38,671 nucleotides of DNA from CAUPWF01 sp964369425 (GTDB taxonomy: Bacteria; Bacillota; Clostridia; Lachnospirales; Lachnospiraceae), in contig CAYJGW010000025.1 of the NCBI GenBank assembly GCA_964369425.1, forward strand, positions 1 to 38,671, given 5' to 3'. A model generated the notes under the pieces. It did no database searches and was not told the DNA's origin. It saw only the letters and a program-made list of their open reading frames with translations. A program made the translations under genes and the position numbers. This document shows, piece by piece, positions 8,490-16,349 of this stretch (the first letter of the stretch is position 1; the number at the start of each line of letters is the position of its first letter).

Positions 8490-8498
8490 GGAACTCTC
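8473..8498. terminator. Hairpin between the MITE and the membrane-protein gene
   Basis: An 11-bp stem with one mismatch (8473-8483 with 8488-8498) and a four-base loop TCAC. A T-rich tract follows on the plus strand only. It could be the original terminator of the EF-G-like gene, displaced from it by the MITE insertion, but the minus-strand T tract is poor. Confidence 0.45.
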
Positions 8499-8511
8499 CT
8501 ACAGTTTTTCT

Positions 8512-8519
8512 CTTCTTTT
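8512..8519. repeat. Target-site duplication, left copy
   Basis: CTTCTTTT directly abuts the left end of the inverted-repeat element. The identical octamer abuts its right end at 8693-8700. Exact placement at both ends is the mark of transposition. Confidence 0.85.
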
Positions 8520-8692
8520 GTAACAATTCAGCCTTGCGGCTGAATACAAGTGATTCTGCGATATGCTTGCATAGCAGCAGATGAACCTTGTAATACAGCC
8601 ATAAGGCGCTTTGCCGTAATCGAGGATATAGCTACGTAGTAGCGTAATTGGTCGTGTAACGACCTATCCGAGATGTTAGGCTGAATTGTTAC
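8520..8692. mobile_element. 173-bp MITE-like element with 14-bp terminal inverted repeats
   Basis: The ends are a perfect 14-bp inverted repeat, GTAACAATTCAGCC at 8520-8533 and its complement at 8679-8692, bounded by 8-bp direct repeats. The interior has no usable reading frame and is richer in G+C (about 45% by hand count) than its surroundings. It can fold into several helices: TACAAG/CTTGTA (8545-8550 with 8587-8592) enclosing a CTGC-TATG hairpin (8556-8577); GGATA/TATCC (8624-8628 with 8665-8669) enclosing hairpins at 8631-8643 and 8650-8664. It lies 17 bases behind the EF-G-like stop codon. A transposase acting in trans is inferred; 8-bp duplications occur in several IS families, so none is named. 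Confidence 0.85.
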
Positions 8693-8700
8693 CTTCTTTT
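8693..8700. repeat. Target-site duplication, right copy
   Basis: CTTCTTTT, identical to 8512-8519, begins on the base after the right inverted repeat ends. The next base outward differs between the two sides, so the duplication is exactly eight bases. Confidence 0.85.
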
Positions 8701-8709
8701 AATTTTCTT

Positions 8710-10785
8710 TTACTCGTCTTTTTCTCTTGCAGCTATTTCTTTTTCCTGAATGTCACTTGGCGCCTGCTCATACCTTGCGAATTCATAAGAATATTCTCCT
8801 CTACCACCTGTCATTGCCCGTAGATTTGTACAATACCCAAACACACCTGTCATTGGAATGTCTGCTTCAATGGTTTGCTTTGCACCTGCTAATGGGGTCA
8901 TTCCAAGAACACGTCCTCTTCTCTTGTTTAAGTCTCCCATTACGTCACCCGTATACTCATCTGGTACTGTTACTTTGATATTGGCAATCGGTTCTAACAA
9001 TACTGGTGTTGCTTCTAAAAACCCTTTCTTAAATCCTTGTACTGTAGCTGTTTTAAATGCCATCTCCGAAGAATCTACAGGATGATAAGATCCATCATAT
9101 AAGGTTACTTTTACTCCTACTACTGGATAACCTGCAAGAGGTCCTTTCAACACCGCATCTTGCAATCCCTTTTCTACTGCTGGGAAGTAGTTTCTAGGCA
9201 CTGCTCCACCTACTACTGTTTCAGTAAATTCAAATGGTGTCTCTAAATCTCCCGATGGATCAAATTTCAATTTAACATGTCCATATTGTCCATGTCCTCC
9301 TGATTGCTTCTTGTACTTAGAATCAATATCTGAGCTCTTTCGTATGGTTTCTCTAAAGGCCACCTTTGGAGTTTCTAATTTGATTTCTACTTTGTAGCGC
9401 TCTAAAAGTTTACTTACAACCACTTCTAAATGTTGATCTCCCACTCCATATAATAACGCTTGATGATTTTCGCTATCATTCATCGTCTTTAACGTTACAT
9501 CTTCGCTCATAAGCTTTGCTAACGCTTGGGATACTTTATCTTCATCCCCTTTTTTCGTAACTACATATTTCATATAAGTATAAGGTACTGTAAATTCTGT
9601 TCTCGCATACACGATAGGTTTTGACTTTGTAGACAGGGTATCTCCTGTTTTAGTCTTTACTAGCTTTGCTATCGCACCGATATCACCAGCGTGTAATTCT
9701 TCCACTTCGATAGGTTTTCCACCCATCATTGTATATACTTTTCCTAATTTTTCTTCTGTATCTGTATCTGCATTAAAGAGAGTATCTTCTCCTTTCAATA
9801 CACCTGAGCACACCTTTACAAAGGAATACTTACCAATAAAAGGATCTGCCATCGTTTTAAATACATAAGCACTTTTTGGCATTGCAAAATCATAATTTGC
9901 TTCAAACATCTCATTCGTTGTTCTGTTAATGCCGATACACTCTCTTTTCTCTGGACTTGGGAAATATCTCACCACATCAGAAAGTAAGTTTTCTACTCCA
10001 TGCGCACTTAGGTTGGATCCCATACCGATTGGTACAATAGATCCGTCTAGTACATTCGTACGAAGTGCAGCTCTTATTTCTTCTAATGAAAACTCTTCTC
10101 CTGCAAAATACCTCTCCATGAATGCATCACTCGTCTCTGCAACTGCTTCTAAAAGAGTTTCTCTACAAATCTGTAGGTTCGGCATACAATATTCCGGAAT
10201 TTCACACTCTTCTCTTTGTCCGATTCCCGCAAACTTTCGTCCTGCATTTTTAATTACATTCACGTACCCTATCAACTTTTGATTTTCTCTAATTGGAATC
10301 GCTCTTGGTGCGATGCATTTTCCGTACTTTTCAGTCAAATCAGCAACTACTTGTCGGAAACTTGCGTCATCCACATCCATTTCCGTAACATAAAACATGC
10401 GAGGTAAATTGTATTTTTCACATAATTCCCATGCTTTTTCTGTTCCTACTTCTACCCCTGCCTTTCCTGAAACTACGATAATCGCTGCGTCCACAGCACT
10501 CATAGCCTCTTCTACCTCTCCAACAAAATCAAAATATCCAGGCGTGTCTAATATATTAATCTTCGCCTTTTCCCACTCAATTGGATACAATGAAGTGCTC
10601 AGTGAAAAACCCCTCTTTTGTTCTTCTTTGTCAAAATCTCCGATTGTATTCTTATCGCTTATCTTACCCATACGAGTAGTTGCTCCTGAAACAAATGCCA
10701 TCGCCTCTAACAAACTCGTCTTACCACAACCACCATGTCCTAGTAAAGCCACATTCCTTATTTCATCTGTTCTAAATACTTTCAT
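8710..10785 (-). CDS. EF-G-like translational GTPase (EF-G paralogue) with altered G motifs
   Basis: A 691-residue protein with the full EF-G domain order: GTPase domain, beta-barrel domain II (about 290-380), domain III, domain IV (about 480-600, with GGHGQYGHVKL) and domain V. The P-loop is GHGGCGKT (16-23). Three hallmark positions differ from housekeeping EF-G. DTPGH is DTPGY (80-84), so the catalytic histidine is replaced. The G4 motif NKMD is TEMD (134-137). The RGITI switch motif is RGFSL. It therefore fits the EF-G2-like paralogues rather than the translocase partner of rpsL and rpsG; its exact role is unknown. It has its own promoter, and a MITE sits just downstream. Confidence 0.88.
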   Translation of the reverse strand: MKVFRTDEIRNVALLGHGGCGKTSLLEAMAFVSGATTRMGKISDKNTIGDFDKEEQKRGFSLSTSLYPIEWEKAKINILDTPGYFDFVGEVEEAMSAVDAAIIVVSGKAGVEVGTEKAWELCEKYNLPRMFYVTEMDVDDASFRQVVADLTEKYGKCIAPRAIPIRENQKLIGYVNVIKNAGRKFAGIGQREECEIPEYCMPNLQICRETLLEAVAETSDAFMERYFAGEEFSLEEIRAALRTNVLDGSIVPIGMGSNLSAHGVENLLSDVVRYFPSPEKRECIGINRTTNEMFEANYDFAMPKSAYVFKTMADPFIGKYSFVKVCSGVLKGEDTLFNADTDTEEKLGKVYTMMGGKPIEVEELHAGDIGAIAKLVKTKTGDTLSTKSKPIVYARTEFTVPYTYMKYVVTKKGDEDKVSQALAKLMSEDVTLKTMNDSENHQALLYGVGDQHLEVVVSKLLERYKVEIKLETPKVAFRETIRKSSDIDSKYKKQSGGHGQYGHVKLKFDPSGDLETPFEFTETVVGGAVPRNYFPAVEKGLQDAVLKGPLAGYPVVGVKVTLYDGSYHPVDSSEMAFKTATVQGFKKGFLEATPVLLEPIANIKVTVPDEYTGDVMGDLNKRRGRVLGMTPLAGAKQTIEADIPMTGVFGYCTNLRAMTGGRGEYSYEFARYEQAPSDIQEKEIAAREKDE

Positions 10786-10825
10786 TCATTTTGCCTCCTC
10801 ACTTCGTCAGTAATGTATAGTGTAT

Positions 10826-10854
10826 ATTCTACTAAAATTCTTATGATTTTACAA
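10826..10854 (-). promoter_or_regulatory. Sigma-A promoter of the EF-G-like gene
   Basis: On the minus strand TTGTAA (10854-10849), 17 bases, then TAGAAT (10831-10826), about 40 bases before the start codon and followed by a GAGGAGG ribosome binding site. Confidence 0.55.
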
Positions 10855-11011
10855 CTATTTTGTGAATTTAGTTGGATTTTTTTATTATTTTTTATCAATT
10901 TTATTTTCTTTTAACTATCGTCAATCTAATGTTCTTTCTATACGTATTGCTTTATAAGGTATACATATGATATTATTAAGAAAATATTTTATACCTATGG
11001 AGGACAATACT

Positions 11012-11695
11012 ATGGCCAATATATTAACACGTTTTACAGACATCATGTCTGCAAATATCAATGCACTTTTAGACAAAGCAGAAGACCCAGAAAAGATGAT
11101 CGACCAGTATATGAGAAACATTCAAGACGATATGGGTAAAGTCAAATCCGAAACTGCTGCTGTTATGGCTGCTGAAAAAGCTGCAAAAAGAAATTTAGAT
11201 GAAAATGTAGCAGAAGCAACAAAATTTGAAAAGTATGCTGAAAAAGCGTTACTTGCTGGAAATGAAGCTGATGCCATGACTTTTCTTGAAAAGAAAAACG
11301 AAGTATCTAGTCGTAATGCTGATTTATTAAAGGCTTATGAAATGGCAAAAGCCAATGCTACTAGAATGAAAGAATTGCATGATAAACTTCAAAAAGATAT
11401 GGAAAGTTTACAAGAAAGAAAACAAGCTATTAAAGCTAAGATGTCTATTGCTAAGGCTCAACAAAGCATGAATAAGCTTGGCTCTAGTGCTGCTGGTATG
11501 AATGATTCCATGTCTGCATTTGGACGCATGGAAGAAAAAGCTAATCGTCTAATGGATGAAGCGGAAGCAATGGCTGAGTTAAATGACACTTCTGATGAAG
11601 CGGAAGATTTGATGGCAAAATATGACTCTGTAGACACTCCAAGTTCTGCTGCCACTGATGATTTAGCTGCCTTAAAAGCAAAATTAGGACTATAA
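11012..11695 (+). CDS. pspA: PspA/IM30 family membrane-stress protein
   Basis: A 227-residue protein from the ATG at 11012, which has GGAGG eight bases upstream; an earlier ATG in frame adds 15 residues without a ribosome binding site. It opens MANILTRFTDIMSANINALLDKAEDPEKMIDQ..., the canonical PspA amphipathic helix and first core segment. A long Ala/Lys/Glu-rich coiled coil fills most of the rest. Members form ESCRT-III-like rings that bind and repair stressed inner membrane. It is the first gene of a three-gene operon with a zinc-ribbon membrane protein and an SPFH protein. This matches the B. subtilis pspA-ydjGHI arrangement except that no ydjH-like gene is seen. Confidence 0.95.
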   Translation: MANILTRFTDIMSANINALLDKAEDPEKMIDQYMRNIQDDMGKVKSETAAVMAAEKAAKRNLDENVAEATKFEKYAEKALLAGNEADAMTFLEKKNEVSSRNADLLKAYEMAKANATRMKELHDKLQKDMESLQERKQAIKAKMSIAKAQQSMNKLGSSAAGMNDSMSAFGRMEEKANRLMDEAEAMAELNDTSDEAEDLMAKYDSVDTPSSAATDDLAALKAKLGL

Positions 11696-11698
11696 TCT

Positions 11699-12754
11699 AT
11701 GAGTAAAATATACAAATGCGAAAATTGTGGAGATACTATGGTGTTTAATCCTGCTTCTCAAAAGTTGCAGTGTCCAGGTTGTGAATCTGCTATAGATATC
11801 GAGCATGATCCATCAACTATCATAGAACACACATTAACTGCCTATGTTGCACATACGATTAAAGCAAGCGAAAAAACATCCCATACTATGGACTGTAACG
11901 GATGCGGCGCAAGAATTGAAGTCGATGCAACAAGCACTGCCACCACCTGTCCTTACTGCGGGTCAAAGTATGTACTTTCCCAAAAACAGGAAGATGCGTT
12001 GTTACCAGATGGTGTGGTACCTTTTAAAATCCATCATAAAGATGCACAAAAAAGATTTCAAGATTGGATTAGTAGCAGATTTTGGGCTCCTAACAAACTA
12101 AAAACCCTTCATCAAAAGGGGCAATTACAAGGAATCTACATCCCATATTGGACTTTTGATGCTAATGTTGACACAAGGTATACTGCTCAAGGCGGTACTA
12201 ATTATACTGAAACGAGACGGGGTAGTGATGGAAAAACAGAAACTGTAACAAAGATTAGATGGAGACCTGTCAGCGGTCATGTCGGTGAATTTATTGATGA
12301 TGAATTAATTCCAGCTTCTACTAAAGTAAGCCAAGATTTGCTCAATAGCTTAAAAAGTTTTCATACAAGTGATCTTCAATCCTATGCACCTGAGTACTTA
12401 TCAGGGTTTAATGCTGAGTGCTATACTATAGATTTAAAGGATGCACTTGCCACTGCTCACGAACACATGGATGAGCGAATGCGAGAACTAGTTCGCCAAG
12501 AGGTATTAAGAAGATACGATCACGTATCCTCTATTTCTATCAACCCTAGATATCAAGATGAAACGTATAAACATGTACTATTGCCTGTATATAGTAGTGC
12601 TTACCATTATGCTGACAAACTCTATCACCTTTTAATCAACGGACAGACCGGTGAAGTTCAAGGGGAATATCCTAAGAGTGTTGCTAAGATTGCGCTTGCT
12701 GTTATCCTTGGAATCATTGTCATCATATTAATATATATGTTTCTTTACTCGTAG
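11699..12754 (+). CDS. Double zinc-ribbon protein with C-terminal membrane anchor (YdjG-like)
   Basis: A 351-residue protein with two CxxC...CxxC zinc ribbons near the N-terminus (Cys7/10/25/28 and Cys66/69/84/87). A middle domain of about 220 residues includes IYIPYWTFD and LLPVYSSAYHY. A single hydrophobic helix (about 331-350) ends the chain, so the bulk faces the cytoplasm. Such proteins are sometimes misnamed PriA-like helicases from the ribbons alone; no helicase motif is present. It begins three bases after the pspA stop. By analogy with B. subtilis YdjG it would help place PspA at the membrane together with the SPFH partner. The biochemical role is not known from sequence. Confidence 0.82.
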   Translation: MSKIYKCENCGDTMVFNPASQKLQCPGCESAIDIEHDPSTIIEHTLTAYVAHTIKASEKTSHTMDCNGCGARIEVDATSTATTCPYCGSKYVLSQKQEDALLPDGVVPFKIHHKDAQKRFQDWISSRFWAPNKLKTLHQKGQLQGIYIPYWTFDANVDTRYTAQGGTNYTETRRGSDGKTETVTKIRWRPVSGHVGEFIDDELIPASTKVSQDLLNSLKSFHTSDLQSYAPEYLSGFNAECYTIDLKDALATAHEHMDERMRELVRQEVLRRYDHVSSISINPRYQDETYKHVLLPVYSSAYHYADKLYHLLINGQTGEVQGEYPKSVAKIALAVILGIIVIILIYMFLYS

Positions 12755-12799
12755 TTTTACTATATATAGTCACAATATTATTTACGGAGGTGTCATAAG

Positions 12800-13804
12800 A
12801 TGGGCTTATTTGGAAATCAATTTGCCAATGTCGTAGAATGGAAAGAATTCGATGACGAGATGTTATTCTGGAAATGGAATAATGATGAATTAAAAAAAGA
12901 TAGTAGGTTAGTTCTTAGACCAGGACAAGATGCTATCTTTCTATACAATGGTTCTGTCGAGGGTATCTTTACCGAAGATGGAAACTATGAAATCGAATCC
13001 CAAATTGTTCCTTTTCTATCTACACTTAAAGGATTTAAATTTGGATTTAACAGTGGGATTCGTGCGGAAGTTTTATTTATTAATACAAAAGAGATTCTAG
13101 TGAAATGGGGTACAAAAAACCCAATTTTATTACCTGCACCTGGACTTCCTGGCGGAATGCCAATTCGTGCATTTGGAACATTTTCTTGTAAAGTTTCCGA
13201 CTACAATGTACTAATCGAAAAAATTGCAGGAGTAAAAATGCAGTACCATGTCTCAGAAGTAAAGGAACGCATCATTGCTGAACTTGATCAGCTACTAATG
13301 AAATGGATTAGTAAGGAAGGACGAGACATGTTCAACCTTCAGGTGAATGCTCGTGAAATCGGAAATGGTATTCGAGAAGACTTAGATATGGAGATGTGTA
13401 AGCTTGGAATTGCCATCACTTCCTTTGCTGTTTCTAACTTTAACTACCCAGAGCAAATACAAAAAATGGCTGAAAAAGCTGCTGCTCAGAGTATGGTTGG
13501 TGATCTTGGACGTTACCAACAGGTTTCTATGATTGATGCAATGGCATCCGGTAATGGCGCTGGTAGTGCTGCTGCTGACATGGCTGGAAATATGGCTGGA
13601 ATGGCTATGGGTATGGCTATGGGTCAACAGATGGCGAATCAATTCGTAGGACAACAGCCTCAGATGCAACAACCTCAGATGCAACAACCAGTTTCTCAAC
13701 AACCACAAGGTGGTTCAGGTGTAATCCCAAACTTCTGTCCTAGTTGTGGCAATAAGACTACTGGTATGAATTTCTGTGGAAATTGCGGTCATAAACTCGT
13801 ATAA
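12800..13804 (+). CDS. SPFH-domain protein with C-terminal zinc ribbon (YdjI-like)
   Basis: A 334-residue protein of the YdjI group. The SPFH core occupies about residues 25-220 (VLRPGQDAIFLYNG, and the LQVNAREIGNGIREDL region). An Ala/Gly/Met-rich stretch (about 250-275) and a Gln/Pro/Met linker built from short tandem repeats follow. A zinc ribbon (Cys313/316 and Cys326/329) ends the chain. There is no N-terminal membrane helix, so it probably joins the membrane through oligomers or its zinc-ribbon partner. The ATG follows ACGGAGGTG with good spacing. It is the last gene of the pspA operon; a terminator follows. Flotillin-like scaffolding of membrane-stress complexes is the likely role. Confidence 0.88.
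   Translation: MGLFGNQFANVVEWKEFDDEMLFWKWNNDELKKDSRLVLRPGQDAIFLYNGSVEGIFTEDGNYEIESQIVPFLSTLKGFKFGFNSGIRAEVLFINTKEILVKWGTKNPILLPAPGLPGGMPIRAFGTFSCKVSDYNVLIEKIAGVKMQYHVSEVKERIIAELDQLLMKWISKEGRDMFNLQVNAREIGNGIREDLDMEMCKLGIAITSFAVSNFNYPEQIQKMAEKAAAQSMVGDLGRYQQVSMIDAMASGNGAGSAAADMAGNMAGMAMGMAMGQQMANQFVGQQPQMQQPQMQQPVSQQPQGGSGVIPNFCPSCGNKTTGMNFCGNCGHKLV
13601..13624 (+). repeat. 12-bp tandem repeat in the SPFH gene
   Basis: ATGGCTATGGGT occurs twice in a row in frame, coding for Met-Ala-Met-Gly units in the Ala/Gly/Met-rich segment. Confidence 0.9.
13658..13687 (+). repeat. 15-bp tandem repeat in the SPFH gene
   Basis: CCTCAGATGCAACAA occurs twice in a row in frame (Pro-Gln-Met-Gln-Gln), with a diverged third unit behind it. 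It forms the flexible linker before the zinc ribbon and is a likely site of length variation between strains. Confidence 0.9.
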
Positions 13805-13823
13805 TCAACTTCATACAAATACT

Positions 13824-13860
13824 ACTCTTGCAATTGCCGACGCAGTTGCAAGAGTTTTTT
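13824..13860 (+). terminator. Terminator of the pspA operon
   Basis: A 10-bp perfect stem (13824-13833 with 13846-13855, arm ACTCTTGCAA) has a 12-base loop and a T run ending at 13860. It ends 15 bases before the tyrA ATG, so tyrA either relies on read-through or on a promoter not recognised here. Confidence 0.85.
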
Positions 13861-13875
13861 AGAAAGGCAAACTCT

Positions 13876-14976
13876 ATGCAACAACAATTAAAAATAGGTT
13901 TCATCGGACTGGGATTAATCGGAGGTTCCATTGCGAAAGCAATCAGAATGTATCTTCCTGACACACAAATTATAGCTTTTGATAAAGACAAAAAATCACT
14001 TGCACTAGCAATCAGTGAAGATGTTATTGATAACGCAACCACAACTATAGATGATAATTTCAAGCAGTGTAATTACATCTTTCTCTGTGCACCAGTCAAA
14101 CATAATAATGCTTACTTACATATTTTATCAGACTACATTTGGGACGACTTAATTATCACTGATGTAGGCAGTGTTAAATCTTCTATCCATAAGGAAGTAG
14201 CTCATTGCGGGTTGAATTCCTATTTTATAGGTGGACACCCTATGGCTGGATCTGAAAAATCGGGTTTTGAAAGCGCAAAAGCTCAATTAATCGAGAACGC
14301 TTTCTATATCTTAACTGCAGAATCACAGGTTCCCCCTCATAAGATCCAACAATATCAGTCTTTATTACAAACGATAAAAGCACTTCCCATCACCCTTGAT
14401 TTCAAGGAACACGATTATATTACAGGGACGATTAGTCACTTACCACACATTTTAGCAGCTAGTCTAGTCAACTTTGTAAAAGATTCTGATAACGCAAATG
14501 AAACCATGAAATATTTAGCAGCTGGTGGCTTTAAAGACATTACACGAATCGCCTCTTCAAGCCCTGTTATGTGGCAACAAATTTGCACCGAAAATCACGA
14601 AACTATTTCTATAATACTAGAAAAATATATCCAGAACCTGCAATCGTTCAAGGATTCGATTGATACTAAGAATCAAGATAAACTGTTTCAGAACTTTCAG
14701 TCCTCTAAAAATTATCGTGATTCTTTTTCTTCTAAGTCTGCAGGCCCAATTACTCGTAGTTACTGTATATACTGCGATATTAAAGATGAAACGGGACAAA
14801 TCGCTACCATTGCAACTTTGCTCGCTTCTAATAACATCAGCATCAAAAATATAGGTATCGTTCATAATCGTGAATTCGAAGAAGGCGTTCTTCGAATCGA
14901 ATTTTATGAGGGTGAGACTGCTATGATTGCAAATACATTACTGGAGTCCTACCACTATATTACCTATGCTTCATAA
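13876..14976 (+). CDS. tyrA: Prephenate dehydrogenase (tyrosine synthesis) with ACT domain
   Basis: A 366-residue protein from the ATG at 13876, chosen because AGAAAGG lies eight bases upstream. A longer frame from a TTG at 13828 would run through the terminator hairpin. The Rossmann motif GLGLIGGS is at residues 11-18. GGHPMAGSEKSG and the TGTISHLPHILA helix supply catalytic and substrate residues of the TyrA family. A C-terminal ACT domain (about 295-364, DETGQIATIATLL) implies feedback control by tyrosine. It converts prephenate to 4-hydroxyphenylpyruvate with NAD+. aroA follows after 20 bases, so the two form an aromatic-pathway operon. Confidence 0.95.
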   Translation: MQQQLKIGFIGLGLIGGSIAKAIRMYLPDTQIIAFDKDKKSLALAISEDVIDNATTTIDDNFKQCNYIFLCAPVKHNNAYLHILSDYIWDDLIITDVGSVKSSIHKEVAHCGLNSYFIGGHPMAGSEKSGFESAKAQLIENAFYILTAESQVPPHKIQQYQSLLQTIKALPITLDFKEHDYITGTISHLPHILAASLVNFVKDSDNANETMKYLAAGGFKDITRIASSSPVMWQQICTENHETISIILEKYIQNLQSFKDSIDTKNQDKLFQNFQSSKNYRDSFSSKSAGPITRSYCIYCDIKDETGQIATIATLLASNNISIKNIGIVHNREFEEGVLRIEFYEGETAMIANTLLESYHYITYAS

Positions 14977-14996
14977 CACGAAAGGATTTAATATTT

Positions 14997-16295
14997 ATGA
15001 TAATCAGAAAGAAAGACCAGCTTATAGGCGAATACGTCATACCTGGCGACAAATCAATCTCACATCGAGCCATCATGTTTGGTTCTCTAGCGAAAGGTAC
15101 TACTAGAATTACAAATTTCTTAAAGGGCGCTGACTGCTACTCTACAATTCAGTGTTTTAAAGATATGGGTGTTGATATCGAAGAAAATGAAGATGAAATT
15201 TTGGTTCATGGAAATGGACTTCATGGATTAAAAGCCCCTACTTCCACCTTAAATGTAGGAAATAGCGGTACTACAACTCGACTCATTTCTGGTATCCTTT
15301 TAGGACAACCTTTCGAAAGTACACTATCTGGAGATGAGTCTTTAAACTCTAGACCTATGAAGCGAATCGAAACCCCATTGCAACAGCTTGGCGGAAATAT
15401 CCAAAGCGTGAACAACGATGGATGTGCACCTTTAAAGATTTCCCCTAGTCAATTAAAAGGGATTACTTACCATTCACCTGTTGCATCTGCGCAAGTAAAA
15501 TCCTCTATTTTATTAGCTGGATTATATGCGAAAGGAGAGACAACCGTATCTGAACCTTTCCTCTCGCGCAATCATACCGAATTGATGCTTAAGCAATTCG
15601 GTGCAAATATAACAAGTGGTACCACAATGGTAAATGGCAGAATCCACCCTACTGCTTCTGTGACCACTTGTACAGAACTATACCCTCAAGAGATTGTTGT
15701 TCCTGGCGATATCTCTTCTGCTGCATATTTTATTGCTGCTGGAATTCTTGTTCCAAATTCAAAAATACTAATCAAGAATGTCGGTATTAACCCTACAAGA
15801 GCAGGTATCTTAGAAGTTTGTAAAAAAATGGGCGCCGATATTACCTATATCAACCAACGTAGTGCAGGCGGCGAACCCGTTGCTGATTTATTAGTATCTA
15901 CCAGTTGCTTAAAAGGAATCGAAATTAGCGGTGAATTAATCCCGACTTTGATTGATGAAATTCCTATCATAGCCGTCATGGCTGCTATGGCAGCTGGAAC
16001 CACTGTAATTAAAGATGCTGCTGAATTAAAAGTAAAAGAATCAAACCGAATTGATACCGTAGTAGAAAACCTTTCCGCAATGGGTGCTAATATAACACCT
16101 ACTGAGGATGGCATGATTATAGAGGGCGGAGAATCGCTTAAAGGAGCTACGATTGATAGCTATCTAGATCATCGCATTGCAATGTCTTTTGCTATTGCTG
16201 GCTTAATCGCTGATGGGGACACCTTCATCAAAGATGCGCACTGCGTAGATATTTCATTTCCTGAATTTTTCAAATCAGAACTATTTAATATTTAA
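14997..16295 (+). CDS. aroA: 3-phosphoshikimate 1-carboxyvinyltransferase (EPSP synthase)
   Basis: A 432-residue protein of normal length. It shows GDKSISHRA near the N-terminus (phosphoenolpyruvate/shikimate contacts), GNSGTTTRL near residue 90, SAQVKS in the middle, and LDHRIAMS near the C-terminus. All are standard EPSP synthase motifs across the two inverse alpha/beta domains. It joins shikimate 3-phosphate and phosphoenolpyruvate in the sixth step to chorismate, feeding the upstream tyrA product. The start follows AAAGGA. Transcription ends at the bidirectional hairpin 16304-16348. The GNSGTTTRL loop has the usual residues of inhibitor-sensitive class I enzymes only in part, so the class is left open. 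Confidence 0.97.
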   Translation: MIIRKKDQLIGEYVIPGDKSISHRAIMFGSLAKGTTRITNFLKGADCYSTIQCFKDMGVDIEENEDEILVHGNGLHGLKAPTSTLNVGNSGTTTRLISGILLGQPFESTLSGDESLNSRPMKRIETPLQQLGGNIQSVNNDGCAPLKISPSQLKGITYHSPVASAQVKSSILLAGLYAKGETTVSEPFLSRNHTELMLKQFGANITSGTTMVNGRIHPTASVTTCTELYPQEIVVPGDISSAAYFIAAGILVPNSKILIKNVGINPTRAGILEVCKKMGADITYINQRSAGGEPVADLLVSTSCLKGIEISGELIPTLIDEIPIIAVMAAMAAGTTVIKDAAELKVKESNRIDTVVENLSAMGANITPTEDGMIIEGGESLKGATIDSYLDHRIAMSFAIAGLIADGDTFIKDAHCVDISFPEFFKSELFNI

Positions 16296-16303
16296 CGCTT
16301 AAC

Positions 16304-16348
16304 AAAATAGCCTTTGAAAATCAACAATCGATTCTCAAAGGCTATTTT
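16304..16348. terminator. Bidirectional terminator between aroA and the AI-2E transporter
   Basis: A perfect 14-bp stem (16304-16317 with 16335-16348; arm AAAATAGCCTTTGA) supplies T-rich tails on both strands for the convergent genes. Confidence 0.88.
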
Positions 16349-16349
16349 C

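Noticed and set aside
10967..11011. Extra 15 residues at the start of PspA
   Set aside because: No ribosome binding site precedes the first ATG, whereas GGAGG is correctly placed before the ATG at 11012, where the conserved PspA N-terminus begins.
13382..13708. His- and Ser-rich minus-strand frame opposite the SPFH gene
   Set aside because: The composition is the reverse image of the Gln/Met/Ala-rich repeats of the real gene.
13828..13875. Longer N-terminus for TyrA from a TTG
   Set aside because: It would be translated from inside the pspA-operon terminator and has no ribosome binding site; the ATG at 13876 begins just before the Rossmann fold.
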